Origin: GCA-003244245 sp039924425
GTDB taxonomy: Bacteria > Actinomycetota > Actinomycetes > Mycobacteriales > Pseudonocardiaceae
Assembly: GCA_039924425.1 (NCBI GenBank)
Contig: JBDTAX010000130.1
Location: 1-22,762 of the forward strand
Length of the DNA: 22,762 nucleotides
Reading direction: 5' to 3'
Shown here: one piece after another, positions 1-7,299 of the stretch
Numbering within the stretch: position 1 is the first letter of the stretch
Layout of the letters: each line of letters starts with the position of its first letter
The notes under the pieces: generated by a model
Seen by the model: the letters and a program-made list of their open reading frames with translations, nothing else
The model's database searches: none
Told to the model about the DNA's origin: nothing
Made by a program: the position numbers and the translations under genes

Positions 1-226
1 CCTGAGTGGTCTCGGCGCGGCCGAACAGCTCAGCCACGTCCACATCCAGCGCGCGGGCGATGCGCTGCAGCGTGCCGATCGAGGCGGTGTGCCGGCGGCC
101 CTGCTCCAGCTTGCTAATGACGTCCACACTGACGTCGGCCGCCGCCGCGAGATCATGCTGCGTGAAGCGGGGTTTGCGCAGCTCACGGATGCGCTGACCG
201 ATAATCGGCTTAGGCACACGTGGCAC
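1..226 (-). CDS. XRE-family helix-turn-helix regulator, N-terminal part (runs off left edge)
   Basis: Reading the complement from a GTG at 226 gives about 75 residues before the window ends. Residues 8-65 form a Cro/C1-type helix-turn-helix: the pattern IGQRIRELRK, FTQHDLAAAADVS and VISKLEQGRR, then an IGTLQRIARALDVDVAELF segment, is typical of XRE regulators with a short N-terminal DNA-binding domain. A purine-rich AGGCGG lies about 7 bases upstream of the GTG at 226; a second in-frame GTG at 217 is an alternative start. The C-terminal part lies outside the window, so ligand, partner and target are unknown. It is divergent from the GntR remnant that follows. Confidence 0.85.
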   Translation of the reverse strand, partial: MPRVPKPIIGQRIRELRKPRFTQHDLAAAADVSVDVISKLEQGRRHTASIGTLQRIARALDVDVAELFGRAETTQ

Positions 227-341
227 GTTACCGCCTACGTCGCGGCGGAACACCGCCAGCGATACCGAACCGGTCCGCCTGGCATGCTGCCGCTCGCGAT
301 GTCTGACCCCGCGCACTGTCTGGCCGCGCGCGATTGATCGG

Positions 342-533
342 TTGATCGAGGAGCAGCTCACCCCGTGGTTCGGCACCAGCAGAGCACCGTTGCGGGAGGC
401 GCTGCGACTGCTTGGCCAGCAGGGCTTGGTCGTGCACCTGCCGCGACGCGGCGTGCGGGTGGCGGAGCTGTCGCGCCGTGATGTCGACGAGCTGGTCAGC
501 CTTCGCGAGGTGCTCGACGGTTCGCCGCGCTGA
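342..533 (+). pseudogene. GntR (FadR-type) regulator remnant
   Basis: The frame from 339 reads RLIEEQLTPWFGTSRAPLREALRLLGQQ and on through PRRGVRVAELSRRDVDELVSL, which is the second half of a GntR winged-helix domain and the linker into the FCD effector domain. The first about 35 residues of the winged helix are missing upstream, and the frame stops at 531-533 after about 64 codons, before any FCD domain (intact relatives are about 210-240 residues). It therefore looks like a gene fragment and not a functional regulator. It lies in the same orientation as the truncated permease downstream, so the two may be the ruins of one regulator-transporter unit. Confidence 0.7.
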
Positions 534-2128
534 CCGCGCTGAGCGACCACGGCGTTCGACCCTACTTCAGCAGGGCGTAACACGGACGTAACAAAGGCGT
601 CCATGGGGTGACACGATTCGGTCGACAATCAACAAAGTGCGCCACATTTCACCCGCCTTCGGCCGAAAATTCACTCGATCGGGGTTCGGCAACAGGTACT
701 ACACCTTCCTGGCGCGCCGGCTGGCCCGCCGAGAAAACCGCGGCGACGTGTGCGCGATGCCGTATGGCCCGAGCGTGCCGCACATGTTCATCGTCACCTT
801 CGTAATCATGCTTCCGATCTTCCTGGCCACGAAGAACCCGATCCGGGCCTGGGAGGCCGGCGTGGCGTGGTCGTTCATCATCGGGTTGATCGTCTTGGCC
901 GGCGCGTTCGTGGGACCCTACATCCGCCGGTTCACCCCGAGAGCGGCGCTGCTCGGGACACTGGCCGGCATCTCGATCGCCTTCATCTCCATGCGCCCGG
1001 CCGCGCAGATGTGGCAAACCCTGTGGATCGCCCTACCGGTGTTCGCGATCATCGTGATCGGCTTCTTCACCGGCCGGACGCTGCCGGGAAACATCCCGAT
1101 CGGGCTGGCCGCGTTACTGGTCGGCACCGCGATCGGCTGGATCGGCGGGTACATGTCCGCCCCAGACGTGGTCACAGCGGCCAAGGACGTCGCCATCGGT
1201 GTGCCGACCTTCAACGGCGTTCTGCTGGTCAAAGGCCTCTCCGCGGTGGCGCCACTGCTGGCCACCGCGATCCCGCTGGGCATCTACAACTTCTGCGAGG
1301 GCATGACCAACGTGGAGAGCGCGGCGGTCGCCGGGGACAGCTACAACCTGCGCAGCGTGCTGCTCGCCGACGGCACCGGCGCGGTGGTCGGCGCCGTGCT
1401 GGGCAGCCCGTTCCCACCCGCCGTCTACATCGGGCACCCGGATTGGAAGGACGCCGGCGGCCGGACCACGTACTCGCTGGCGGCTGGCGTGGTGATCACG
1501 CTGATGTGTTTCCTGGGGTTGTTCGGTCTGTTCAGCGCGTTGATCCCACTGCCGGCCATCGTGCCGATCCTGCTCTACATCGGGTTGCTGATCGGCGCGC
1601 AGGCGTTCGTCTCGGTACCCAAGGCGCACGCGGTCGCCGTGGTCATCGCGGTGATCCCCAACGTCGCGTCCTGGGCGACCGGTCAGATCGACGACGTGCT
1701 GAGCGCGGCGGGCACCAGCGCGGCCAAGGTCGGCACCCCCGCGCTGGCCAACGCGGGAGTCGTCTACGACGGCCTGACAAGCCTCGACGGTGGAGCGATC
1801 CTGGCCGGCATGGTGCTCGGCGCGATCGCGGCTTTCATGATCGACAAGCGCTACTACTGGGCGGCGAGGTACTGCGTGGCCGGGGCGGCGCTGTCGTTCA
1901 TCGGCCTGATCCACAGCGAGCGGATCGGCTGGGCGGCCAGCCCCGGCACCGCGCTCGGTTACCTCTTCGCGGCGGTGGTCTGCCTGGCGTTCTCCCTCGG
2001 CACACCCCCGCGCCCGCGCAGCTACTTGACGAACCCGCCCCAGTGTCCGTCAAAATCCCAGAGCAGCCCAGTCCCGCCGCCAGCAGCACCCAACGCTGAT
2101 GCGCGCCGCACACCCAACGGGGCCCGGC

Positions 2129-2156
2129 GGTCTCATGGATGCTTGTGCACCTTCCA
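2129..2156 (+). repeat. 28-bp dispersed repeat, copy 1
   Basis: The 28 bases starting GGTCTCATGGATGCTTGTGC and ending ACCTTCCA recur exactly at 13951-13978, and the first 23 recur at 2171-2193. This copy lies in the convergent junction between the permease remnant and the arabinosyltransferase gene. Confidence 0.85.
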
Positions 2157-2170
2157 GGCTGCCCGCGCAC

Positions 2171-2193
2171 GGTCTCATGGATGCTTGTGCACC
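2171..2193 (+). repeat. Dispersed repeat, copy 2 (23 bp)
   Basis: This is the same 23 bases as the start of copies 1 and 3, in the same orientation, 42 bp after copy 1. It ends 10 bp before the stop codon of the arabinosyltransferase gene, which reads in from the other strand. Confidence 0.85.
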
Positions 2194-2203
2194 CCTGAGG
2201 GCC

Positions 2204-5200
2204 TTAGCCGGTCTCGCCGCCGTGGTAGTTCTGGGCGGCTAGGGTGGGCAGGCGGGTCCAGCCGGCCCGCTGGAGCGTGCCGACGCGCAGGTCGACCAAC
2301 CCGACGGGGTGGTCGTAGCGCACCCGCTCCACGCGGCCCCAGGGCAAGGTGGGTGGCCCGCTGGGCACCAGCCGGGCGGGCATCCGCACGATGGTCGCGG
2401 AGCGGCTCATCGGCACCAGCGTGCCGCCCCGCCACACCTCGAACGCGAGATCGAGGAACCCCCGGCCGAAACCCTCGTCGCTGAGCACCAGCACCGCAGG
2501 TGCCCGCGCGATGCCGTGGGAGACGCTGACCTGGTCCAGGCAGGGCAGCAACGCCGCGGTGAGCTGGTCCACGTACACCGGAGCTCCGGAGGTCACCGCC
2601 GCCAGCGGGCGCCAGCGGGCCAGCCGAGGCTGGCCCACCGCGAGCCAGCTGTCAGCGCCGGTCACGCCGTAGTCGCGAACCACCACCCGCACACTCCCCG
2701 GCCGGCCCCCACCGAATCGGCCCCCACCCAGCCGGCCCAGCGGAATGGCCGCCTGGTCCCAGTGGGTCGCCACCATGGTCGGGTCCACCGGCAGCGCCGC
2801 GGCGCCCGCCACGGTGGGGCGCTGCCCCTCGGCGGTGGGCCCGGCGTACTCCACGGCAAGCTGCCGGCCCGCCCGGGTGCCGGTCAGCGGGATCAGCAGG
2901 GTGGTGCCGCCCTCGGCGGGCAGCGTGAACCAGGGCGTCACGAGCAGGCCCGGTGGCCGGGTCAGTGAGCCGGTGTCGGGGTTGCTCGCGACATCCCCGA
3001 CGGCGTCGTGCCAGACCAGCGTGCCCGGAGTGGGGGCGGACACCGGTGCGGGACGGTTCGCCGCGACGGTGAACGCACCACCAGTGCGGGCCGGCCCGCT
3101 GGGCACCGGTTGCGCCGCGGTGTCGACGAGAACCTGGGCGTAATCGGCCAGCGAACATGCCTGCCCGCGCACCGCGCGAACCGCGGACAGCGCCACCGAC
3201 CAACCCGGATACTGCCGCAGCGGCGCCCAGCCGAACACGACGATGGTCATCACCACGATCGCGGTCGATCCGACCAGCAGCACCGCGCGGTCGGGGCTCA
3301 CCCCGCGCTCGCGACCGCGGCGACGATGCCACCACACCCCGCCGGCCGCGGCGAGCGCGACCGCCACCCAGATCGCCGGGTTGGCCAGCTGTACCGGCCC
3401 CAGGCTCGGCCGCATGCTCCCGAGATCGGTGTTGTCCCGAGCGGCGGTGAGGTGCTCCCCGAAGGGCTGGCCCCGGTCGGAGTAGGGCCGCCACAGGTTC
3501 GGCCCGGCGAAGCTCCACGACACCGCGCCCACCATGAGCGCAGTCGCCCCGGCGGCCACAGTCGCCGAGACCCGCCGCGGCAGTGCCCATAGTGTTCCCC
3601 GCGGCAGCAGGGCGGCGGCGAGGAGCACCGTGGGCGCGGCGGCCACCGCTCCGAAATGGTTGATGAACTTGGTGGGGGTGGGCGTGAGCAGCACCAGGGC
3701 GATCGCCGAGCAGGCCGCGGAGCGCAGCAGCAGCCGGCGCACGGGGTCTGCCACGTCTCTACCGGCGCGGCGGATGCTGCCCACCGCGACGACGAGCAGC
3801 ACCGCGATGGTGAGCAGGACAGGGGCCCGGCGGGCCCACTGGCTGGAGTCCTTGAAGCTGAGGATCGTCTGGTAGTGGACCTTCTCCTGGTACCAGGAGA
3901 AGGTCTGGTAGTACATCTGGTGCACGGCGGTGGACTCCAGGACGTCGCCGAGCGTCGCGTCGGCGAATCCCACCAGCACCAAGCTGGTGGCCGAGGCGGC
4001 CAGCAGCAGCACCGCGGCCACCCGGACCAGGGCAGTGCGCGCGCGCAGCCAGCGCCACAGCCAGGGCAGCGCCAGCACCAGCGGGGCGGCGGCGACCAGC
4101 CCGGACGGGGATACCGACAGCGCCAGCGCGGCGGTCGCGGTGGCCAGGGCCAGCGCGCCGACCGAACCGCGGCTGCGCGCCAGCTCGGCCAGCAGCAACG
4201 ACGCCGCGGCGAGCAGCACGATCAGCGGTTCCGGGCGCAGCGTCATGCCGTAGGGCAGCCACCACAGCAGATAGGCGACCAGCAGCGCCCATGCGGCCCG
4301 GCCGGTGCCCAGCTCAAGCCCGAAACCCGCGACCAGGAACACCCGCAGCAGCAACCAGGTGGCCAGCCCGTAGGCCAGCGGCACCAGCCGCATCCAGGTC
4401 AGCCCCCAGCCCGACCCCAGCAGCTGACCCAGACCGCCCCAGGCTTGCAGCACGTACTGGCTGGCCACGAAGGGGTTCTCGGTAACGTTGAACATGTAGA
4501 TCGCGTTGCCGACCGAGCCGGAGACGTCAGCGCCGCGCGCCATCAGCAGATACCACGCGTCGTCGAAGTTCGTCGGCGCCAACAGCACCCACACCGCCGA
4601 GACAACCACCAGCACCGCGTCCGCCACCCCGAGCTTGGGTCGCTGGACGGGCACAATCTGGCCGCCCCACCAGCGCCACGCCAAGGTGAGCAGCGCCAGC
4701 AGGGCTGCGGCGCACACCACCAACAGACCGATCTTCAACGCCGTCGGGGTGGACTCGTAGCGGGCATCGGTGTGCAATGACACGGCCAGCCCCGCGCTGG
4801 CCAGTTGACCGTCAGCGTCGGTGGCCAGCTCACTGACCTCCGGCACTTCCAGCGCCGCGGCGCCACCCTGCTTGACGGACCCCTGCTTGACGGACCCCGA
4901 CTTGGCCGGCCCCTGCCACACCCCGTCACGCAGCACCCGCACCCCACCGGCGTCGGCCAGCACCTGGTAGGTGCACCCACCGGAGGGCAGCGCCTCCCGC
5001 AGCAGAGTCACACCGGAGGCGCTGACCCGCACGACGCCGCGGCGCACCGCGACGACCAGCCCCTGCCCGACGATGCCCGGCATGCCGGCGGTAGCGGGCA
5101 GGGTACGCAGCGCGTCACCACCGTTGGGCCGCCGGTCCAGCGCCGACAACGCCGCGCACGGCACCCGGGCGGCGAGGCTCAACGGCCGGTAGGGCACCAG

Positions 5201-5482
5201 CGGCAGCACGGTGGAACGAGCCAGCTGACCTGCCCGCGGCCAGCTGACCACCGGGTCCTGGGCGAGCACCGGGGCCAGCAGCACCCCGAGTGCGGCGACG
5301 AGAGTCACGATGGCCAGCCCAGCCAGCACCCCCGCCCGCCACCGCGCGGGCGGCTCCAGCAAAGCCCGTGGCGAATCGGCGACTCCGAGCACGGTCGGAG
5401 CAACCGGCCAGCGGCCAGCGCGAAATGTGTCGAGTGCCGGCACGGGCGAAGGGTAGTCGGGCACGGGACAGTCGGACGGCAT
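2204..5482 (-). CDS. Emb-family cell-wall arabinosyltransferase
   Basis: A 1092-residue membrane protein of the EmbA/B/C family (family members are about 1,050-1,100 residues). These GT-C enzymes transfer arabinofuranose from decaprenyl-phosphoryl-arabinose to arabinogalactan or lipoarabinomannan outside the membrane. Visible support: an N-terminal TM, then an extracytoplasmic domain with the family signature VPYRPLSLAARVPC. The GT-C acidic motif TNFDDAWYLLMARG follows near residues 305-318, then a dozen or so hydrophobic helices and a large C-terminal soluble (carbohydrate-binding) domain after about residue 730. I chose the ATG at 5482 because it gives the family length and leaves room for the divergent gtrA promoter; a longer frame reaches back to 5617 across gtrA. 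A single copy is seen, so whether it acts as EmbA, B or C cannot be told. The stop lies 10 bp from a dispersed repeat. Confidence 0.92.
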   Translation of the reverse strand: MPSDCPVPDYPSPVPALDTFRAGRWPVAPTVLGVADSPRALLEPPARWRAGVLAGLAIVTLVAALGVLLAPVLAQDPVVSWPRAGQLARSTVLPLVPYRPLSLAARVPCAALSALDRRPNGGDALRTLPATAGMPGIVGQGLVVAVRRGVVRVSASGVTLLREALPSGGCTYQVLADAGGVRVLRDGVWQGPAKSGSVKQGSVKQGGAAALEVPEVSELATDADGQLASAGLAVSLHTDARYESTPTALKIGLLVVCAAALLALLTLAWRWWGGQIVPVQRPKLGVADAVLVVVSAVWVLLAPTNFDDAWYLLMARGADVSGSVGNAIYMFNVTENPFVASQYVLQAWGGLGQLLGSGWGLTWMRLVPLAYGLATWLLLRVFLVAGFGLELGTGRAAWALLVAYLLWWLPYGMTLRPEPLIVLLAAASLLLAELARSRGSVGALALATATAALALSVSPSGLVAAAPLVLALPWLWRWLRARTALVRVAAVLLLAASATSLVLVGFADATLGDVLESTAVHQMYYQTFSWYQEKVHYQTILSFKDSSQWARRAPVLLTIAVLLVVAVGSIRRAGRDVADPVRRLLLRSAACSAIALVLLTPTPTKFINHFGAVAAAPTVLLAAALLPRGTLWALPRRVSATVAAGATALMVGAVSWSFAGPNLWRPYSDRGQPFGEHLTAARDNTDLGSMRPSLGPVQLANPAIWVAVALAAAGGVWWHRRRGRERGVSPDRAVLLVGSTAIVVMTIVVFGWAPLRQYPGWSVALSAVRAVRGQACSLADYAQVLVDTAAQPVPSGPARTGGAFTVAANRPAPVSAPTPGTLVWHDAVGDVASNPDTGSLTRPPGLLVTPWFTLPAEGGTTLLIPLTGTRAGRQLAVEYAGPTAEGQRPTVAGAAALPVDPTMVATHWDQAAIPLGRLGGGRFGGGRPGSVRVVVRDYGVTGADSWLAVGQPRLARWRPLAAVTSGAPVYVDQLTAALLPCLDQVSVSHGIARAPAVLVLSDEGFGRGFLDLAFEVWRGGTLVPMSRSATIVRMPARLVPSGPPTLPWGRVERVRYDHPVGLVDLRVGTLQRAGWTRLPTLAAQNYHGGETG
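4868..4897. repeat. 15-bp tandem duplication inside the arabinosyltransferase gene
   Basis: CTGCTTGACGGACCC occurs twice head to tail. It encodes the doubled GSVKQ in the N-terminal extracytoplasmic domain, keeps frame, and is probably a recent slippage event in a loop. Confidence 0.8.
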
Positions 5483-5498
5483 CGGCCCGCCGTGCCGG

Positions 5499-5504
5499 TA
5501 CCCT
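5499..5504 (+). promoter_or_regulatory. Possible -10 element for gtrA
   Basis: TACCCT fits the actinobacterial TANNNT -10 pattern and stands 51 bp before the GTG start of gtrA, in the 73-bp divergent gap. The -35 at 17 bp is weak (ACGGCA). The stretch 5509-5542 that follows contains several ACCAG repeats of unknown meaning. Confidence 0.3.
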
Positions 5505-5555
5505 GCTCGAACCAGACCAGACACAACCAGCCCAGACCAGGACGGAGGAACACTG

Positions 5556-5975
5556 GTGGCCGCACCACCCGTGGCGAGTCCACGCCGATCCACCCAGCGG
5601 CTGTCCACCCAGCTCACCCGCTTCGTGCTGGTCGGCGGGGTGGCCGCCAGCGTGGACTACGGCTGCTACCAGGCGCTGCTGGCCGGCGGCCTGTGGGTGC
5701 ACCTGGCCAAGGCGTTGAGCTTCATCGCCGGCACCACCACCGCCTACTTGATCAACCGCCGGTGGACGTTCCAGGGCCCAGGCTCTCGCGCGCAGTTCGC
5801 CTCAGTGCTGGCGCTGTACGGGACCACGTTCGTGGTCCAGGTCGGGATGAACGCGGTGCTGCTCGCGCTGTTGCCACCGATCCGCGGCGAAATCACCTGC
5901 GCGTTCGTCATCGCCCAGGGCATGGCGACGTGCATCAACTTCATCGTGCAGCGTAGAGTGATCTTCCGGTCCTGA
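5556..5975 (+). CDS. GtrA-family membrane protein
   Basis: A 139-residue protein with four predicted membrane helices and the GtrA pattern: an N-terminal RFVLVGGVAASVDYG helix, then KALSFIAGTTTAYLINRRWTF, and a C-terminal NFIVQRRVIF. GtrA proteins are small membrane proteins linked to moving or positioning polyprenyl-linked sugars. In mycobacteria a relative (Rv3789) is encoded close to the emb genes and is tied to arabinan synthesis. The start is GTG 5556 with GGAGG at 5544-5548. It is divergent from the Emb-type gene, with a 73-bp gap. Position and family both suggest it supplies or organises decaprenyl-phosphoryl-arabinose for that enzyme; this link is inference. Confidence 0.9.
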   Translation: MAAPPVASPRRSTQRLSTQLTRFVLVGGVAASVDYGCYQALLAGGLWVHLAKALSFIAGTTTAYLINRRWTFQGPGSRAQFASVLALYGTTFVVQVGMNAVLLALLPPIRGEITCAFVIAQGMATCINFIVQRRVIFRS

Positions 5976-6120
5976 TCTGTCACCGGATGGCCCAGACGGG
6001 TGGCACCGACGCCACGCCGCAGCGTAACGCATGCGCCACGCCGGGGTATCACTCGCATGGACCATTCCAGAAGTGGCACAATGAGTCGTGCGGGTTCGGG
6101 ACCCCCAGCCGGATCCGCCG

Positions 6121-6177
6121 CCCCCCGCGGAACACCTCCCCCTCGTTTCCGCGGGGGGCCCTCTACATACAGGGCCC
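6121..6177. other. Two overlapping hairpins in the gap after gtrA
   Basis: Stem A is perfect over 12 bp (6121-6132 CCCCCCGCGGAA with 6147-6158 TTCCGCGGGGGG, 14-nt loop). Stem B is perfect over 7 bp (6156-6162 GGGCCCT with 6171-6177 AGGGCCC, 8-nt loop). They share bases 6156-6158, so full pairing of one competes with the other. No U-tract follows. Confidence 0.7.
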
Positions 6178-6186
6178 GCTCCTGCA

Positions 6187-6243
6187 GCACCGAGCTGGCT
6201 GCCTGACAGTGCATCCGCTGGCCGTTGGCAGCCAGCTCGGTGC
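6187..6243. other. 17-bp perfect inverted repeat
   Basis: GCACCGAGCTGGCTGCC at 6187-6203 pairs without mismatch with 6227-6243 around a 23-nt loop. There is no T-run on either side, so a standard intrinsic terminator is not certain. It could end gtrA transcription, be a recombination or binding site, or be part of a small RNA. Confidence 0.75.
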
Positions 6244-6431
6244 ACCGTGATGGACCGCCAAGGATCTCTCAGGGCGATGCGGGCGGGATACTCACCTGTA
6301 GGCCGGGCTGACGGTCAGTGCGCAGGCTGACCAGGCCACGGCGGCTACCCACCTTGAGGAGTCCTCGGGGCTGGCGGCCTGGATGGCGGCCGAGGTCGGT
6401 GGCTGGGTGAACCGCCCTCGAGCCGTTCCCG
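6244..6431. other. Gap without recognised gene
   Basis: The whole gap from gtrA to the zinc-ribbon gene is 456 bp. Beyond the hairpins I see no gene I can support here. The plus strand keeps a frame open from about 6303 that reads like an alpha-helical peptide (AGLTVSAQADQATAATHLEE) but lacks a start and ribosome site, so it may be debris. A 6-bp inverted repeat (GGTCAG/CTGACC) lies near 6314-6333. Confidence 0.4.
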
Positions 6432-6524
6432 TCACATTTTTTGGCCGCACTTCACGCAGCGCCACTCGCCTTTCGCGTTCTGCTGGTAGTCGTGCCCTCT
6501 GGCGCTCGAACAATCGTCAGACAT
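6432..6524 (-). CDS. 30-residue zinc-ribbon peptide
   Basis: ATG at 6524 opens a 30-codon frame, MSDDCSSARGHDYQQNAKGE then WRCVKCGQKM. C5, H11 and the pair C23-x-x-C26 make a plausible four-ligand zinc site of the short zinc-ribbon type. Its start overlaps the last codons of the upstream hypothetical gene: that gene's TGA is at 6519-6517, inside ATGTCTGA. Expression by translational coupling is therefore likely. Very small CxxC peptides of this kind are familiar from actinobacterial mobile DNA, but I cannot name a family or function. The amino-acid pattern and coupling argue that it is real despite its size. Confidence 0.6.
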   Translation of the reverse strand: MSDDCSSARGHDYQQNAKGEWRCVKCGQKM

Positions 6525-7038
6525 GGGCGGGATCGTGCAACTCCGCGCAGACGTCAAACACTTCCGTTCGCGTGACGTGAACGGAAGTGTAGACACTGCG
6601 TCCCTGCTTAGCGGTGGAGCGGTATACATTGTCAGGATGGGTCATGAGTTTGTTCTTCGTCTGAGCTTCCGCGTCAGCCGACTTGGCAAGCTCAACAAGC
6701 TTTCGACTCATCCAATTACTTACCTCCTCGGGAGAGGAGAGCGTGATCTCCGGTTCGCGAACGAGGCGGGTGTGCTGCCCATTCAGCTTTCGGTCAGCAT
6801 CAGTCATGTCACGGCGCTCAACATACCCGTTCCACTGAGTCATGGAGGCATGATACTGGGTTAGATTCTTGAGCACTAGCCCTCTGAGTCGGCTGGCGCA
6901 CACGGAGCCCACCAGCTCAGCGGGGCTGACCAGCGGCACCCCGAGCAGGTCCGCTCGCGTGCGCCAAGACCACCCCTCCTCGTCCAGCACGGTGTCGATC
7001 TCCTCGTCAGACACGTCGGCGATGTCGGTCGCTGTCAT
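6517..7038 (-). CDS. Hypothetical protein coupled to the zinc-ribbon peptide
   Basis: A 173-residue soluble protein that I do not recognise. It starts with an acidic stretch (DIADVSDEEIDTVLDEEGW), followed by a charged helical body (YHASMTQWNGYVERRD, PEEVSNWMSRKLVELAKSA). It has no signal peptide and no membrane segment. I took ATG 7038; the frame also allows ATG 7065 and runs open to 7170. Base composition falls to about 50% GC here, well below the flanking genes, which suggests acquired DNA. The overlap with the downstream zinc-ribbon start implies joint function. A TTGACA lies at 7088-7083 on this strand but no convincing -10 follows it. Confidence 0.6.
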   Translation of the reverse strand: MTATDIADVSDEEIDTVLDEEGWSWRTRADLLGVPLVSPAELVGSVCASRLRGLVLKNLTQYHASMTQWNGYVERRDMTDADRKLNGQHTRLVREPEITLSSPEEVSNWMSRKLVELAKSADAEAQTKNKLMTHPDNVYRSTAKQGRSVYTSVHVTRTEVFDVCAELHDPAHV

Positions 7039-7064
7039 GGGCCCAGAGCTTACCGAGGCCGACA

Positions 7065-7199
7065 TCAACCGAGTTGGCTCTGTGTCAACCCACCTCCCCC
7101 GCGGGCAGGATCCGGCGAACGCGACGACGGTGGGGGAAATAGACGGTGGGGTAGATAACAGTACGAACAATTGAGATTACACAATGTCATCGGATGCAT
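7065..7199 (-). pseudogene. Radical SAM enzyme remnant (N-terminal cluster motif only)
   Basis: From ATG 7199 the frame reads MHPMTLCNLNCSYCYLPHR: the CxxxCxxC [4Fe-4S] signature of radical SAM enzymes, in the CNLNCSYCYLP form common among peptide-modifying maturases with SPASM or cyclophane-forming activity. After residue 19 similarity is lost, and the frame becomes proline- and arginine-rich and stops at 7065. The catalytic barrel (normally 350 or more residues) is absent. The sequence is AT-richer than its surroundings. It is a 5' gene fragment, perhaps from a RiPP cluster or a mobile element; the subfamily is inferred from 19 residues only. Confidence 0.6.
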
Positions 7200-7218
7200 G
7201 ATCGCAGCGTAGAAGTAT

Positions 7219-7250
7219 TGAAACTCGGTTTCATGAACGGGTTTCTGAAC
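7219..7250. promoter_or_regulatory. Candidate operator: palindrome plus direct repeats
   Basis: TGAAACTCGGTTTCA (7219-7233) is a palindrome with 6-bp arms. It overlaps a direct repeat, GGTTTCATGAAC (7227-7238) and GGTTTCTGAAC (7240-7250). The block ends 5 bp before the -35 element of the MgtE-N/CBS gene, a typical place for a regulator to bind. Confidence 0.45.
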
Positions 7251-7255
7251 GTAGG

Positions 7256-7284
7256 TTGACGGCAATCCCGCTCTCGGTGATACG
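7256..7284 (+). promoter_or_regulatory. Candidate vegetative promoter of the MgtE-N/Nramp operon
   Basis: TTGACG (7256-7261) is followed after 17 bp by GATACG (7279-7284). The -35 is near consensus and the -10 is weak. The ribosome site AGGAGGTGAG (7287-7296) follows directly. Confidence 0.4.
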
Positions 7285-7299
7285 CGTAGGAGGTGAGCT

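Larger units (their letters stand above)
637..2484 (+). pseudogene. 5'-truncated NCS2-type (xanthine/uracil) permease, native stop lost
   Basis: From about base 682 the frame matches the NCS2 nucleobase:cation symporter fold. It has the FLARRLARRENRGDVCAMPYG segment, many hydrophobic helices, and NFCEGMTNVESAAVAGDSYN followed by a GSPFPPAVYIGHPDW stretch typical of a purine/uracil permease-like subgroup. Family members carry roughly 50-60 more N-terminal residues, including the first membrane helices; no frame between 534 and 682 encodes them. Homology fades near base 2040 (about residue 465). The frame then continues without a stop through two copies of the short dispersed repeat and into the antisense of the arabinosyltransferase gene, ending at 2484 (615 codons from ATG 637). 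Loss of both ends suggests a pseudogene, although the long open frame means decay is recent. Substrate cannot be assigned. Confidence 0.65.

Noticed and set aside
3656..5956. Long plus-strand open frames opposite the arabinosyltransferase gene
   Set aside because: Low-complexity Gln/Arg/Gly/His protein typical of the complement of a GC-rich gene; the minus frame has clear Emb motifs.
7152..7260. A 15-codon frame (MKPSFNTSTLRSCIR) on the minus strand just before the radical SAM remnant, looking like a RiPP precursor
   Set aside because: Too short, no ribosome site, no recognisable leader-core pattern, and it lies in the promoter region of the divergent Mg-transport operon.
7200..7299. M-box or other Mg2+ riboswitch before the MgtE-N/CBS gene
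   Set aside because: The predicted leader after the promoter is under 20 bases and no conserved M-box elements are visible.
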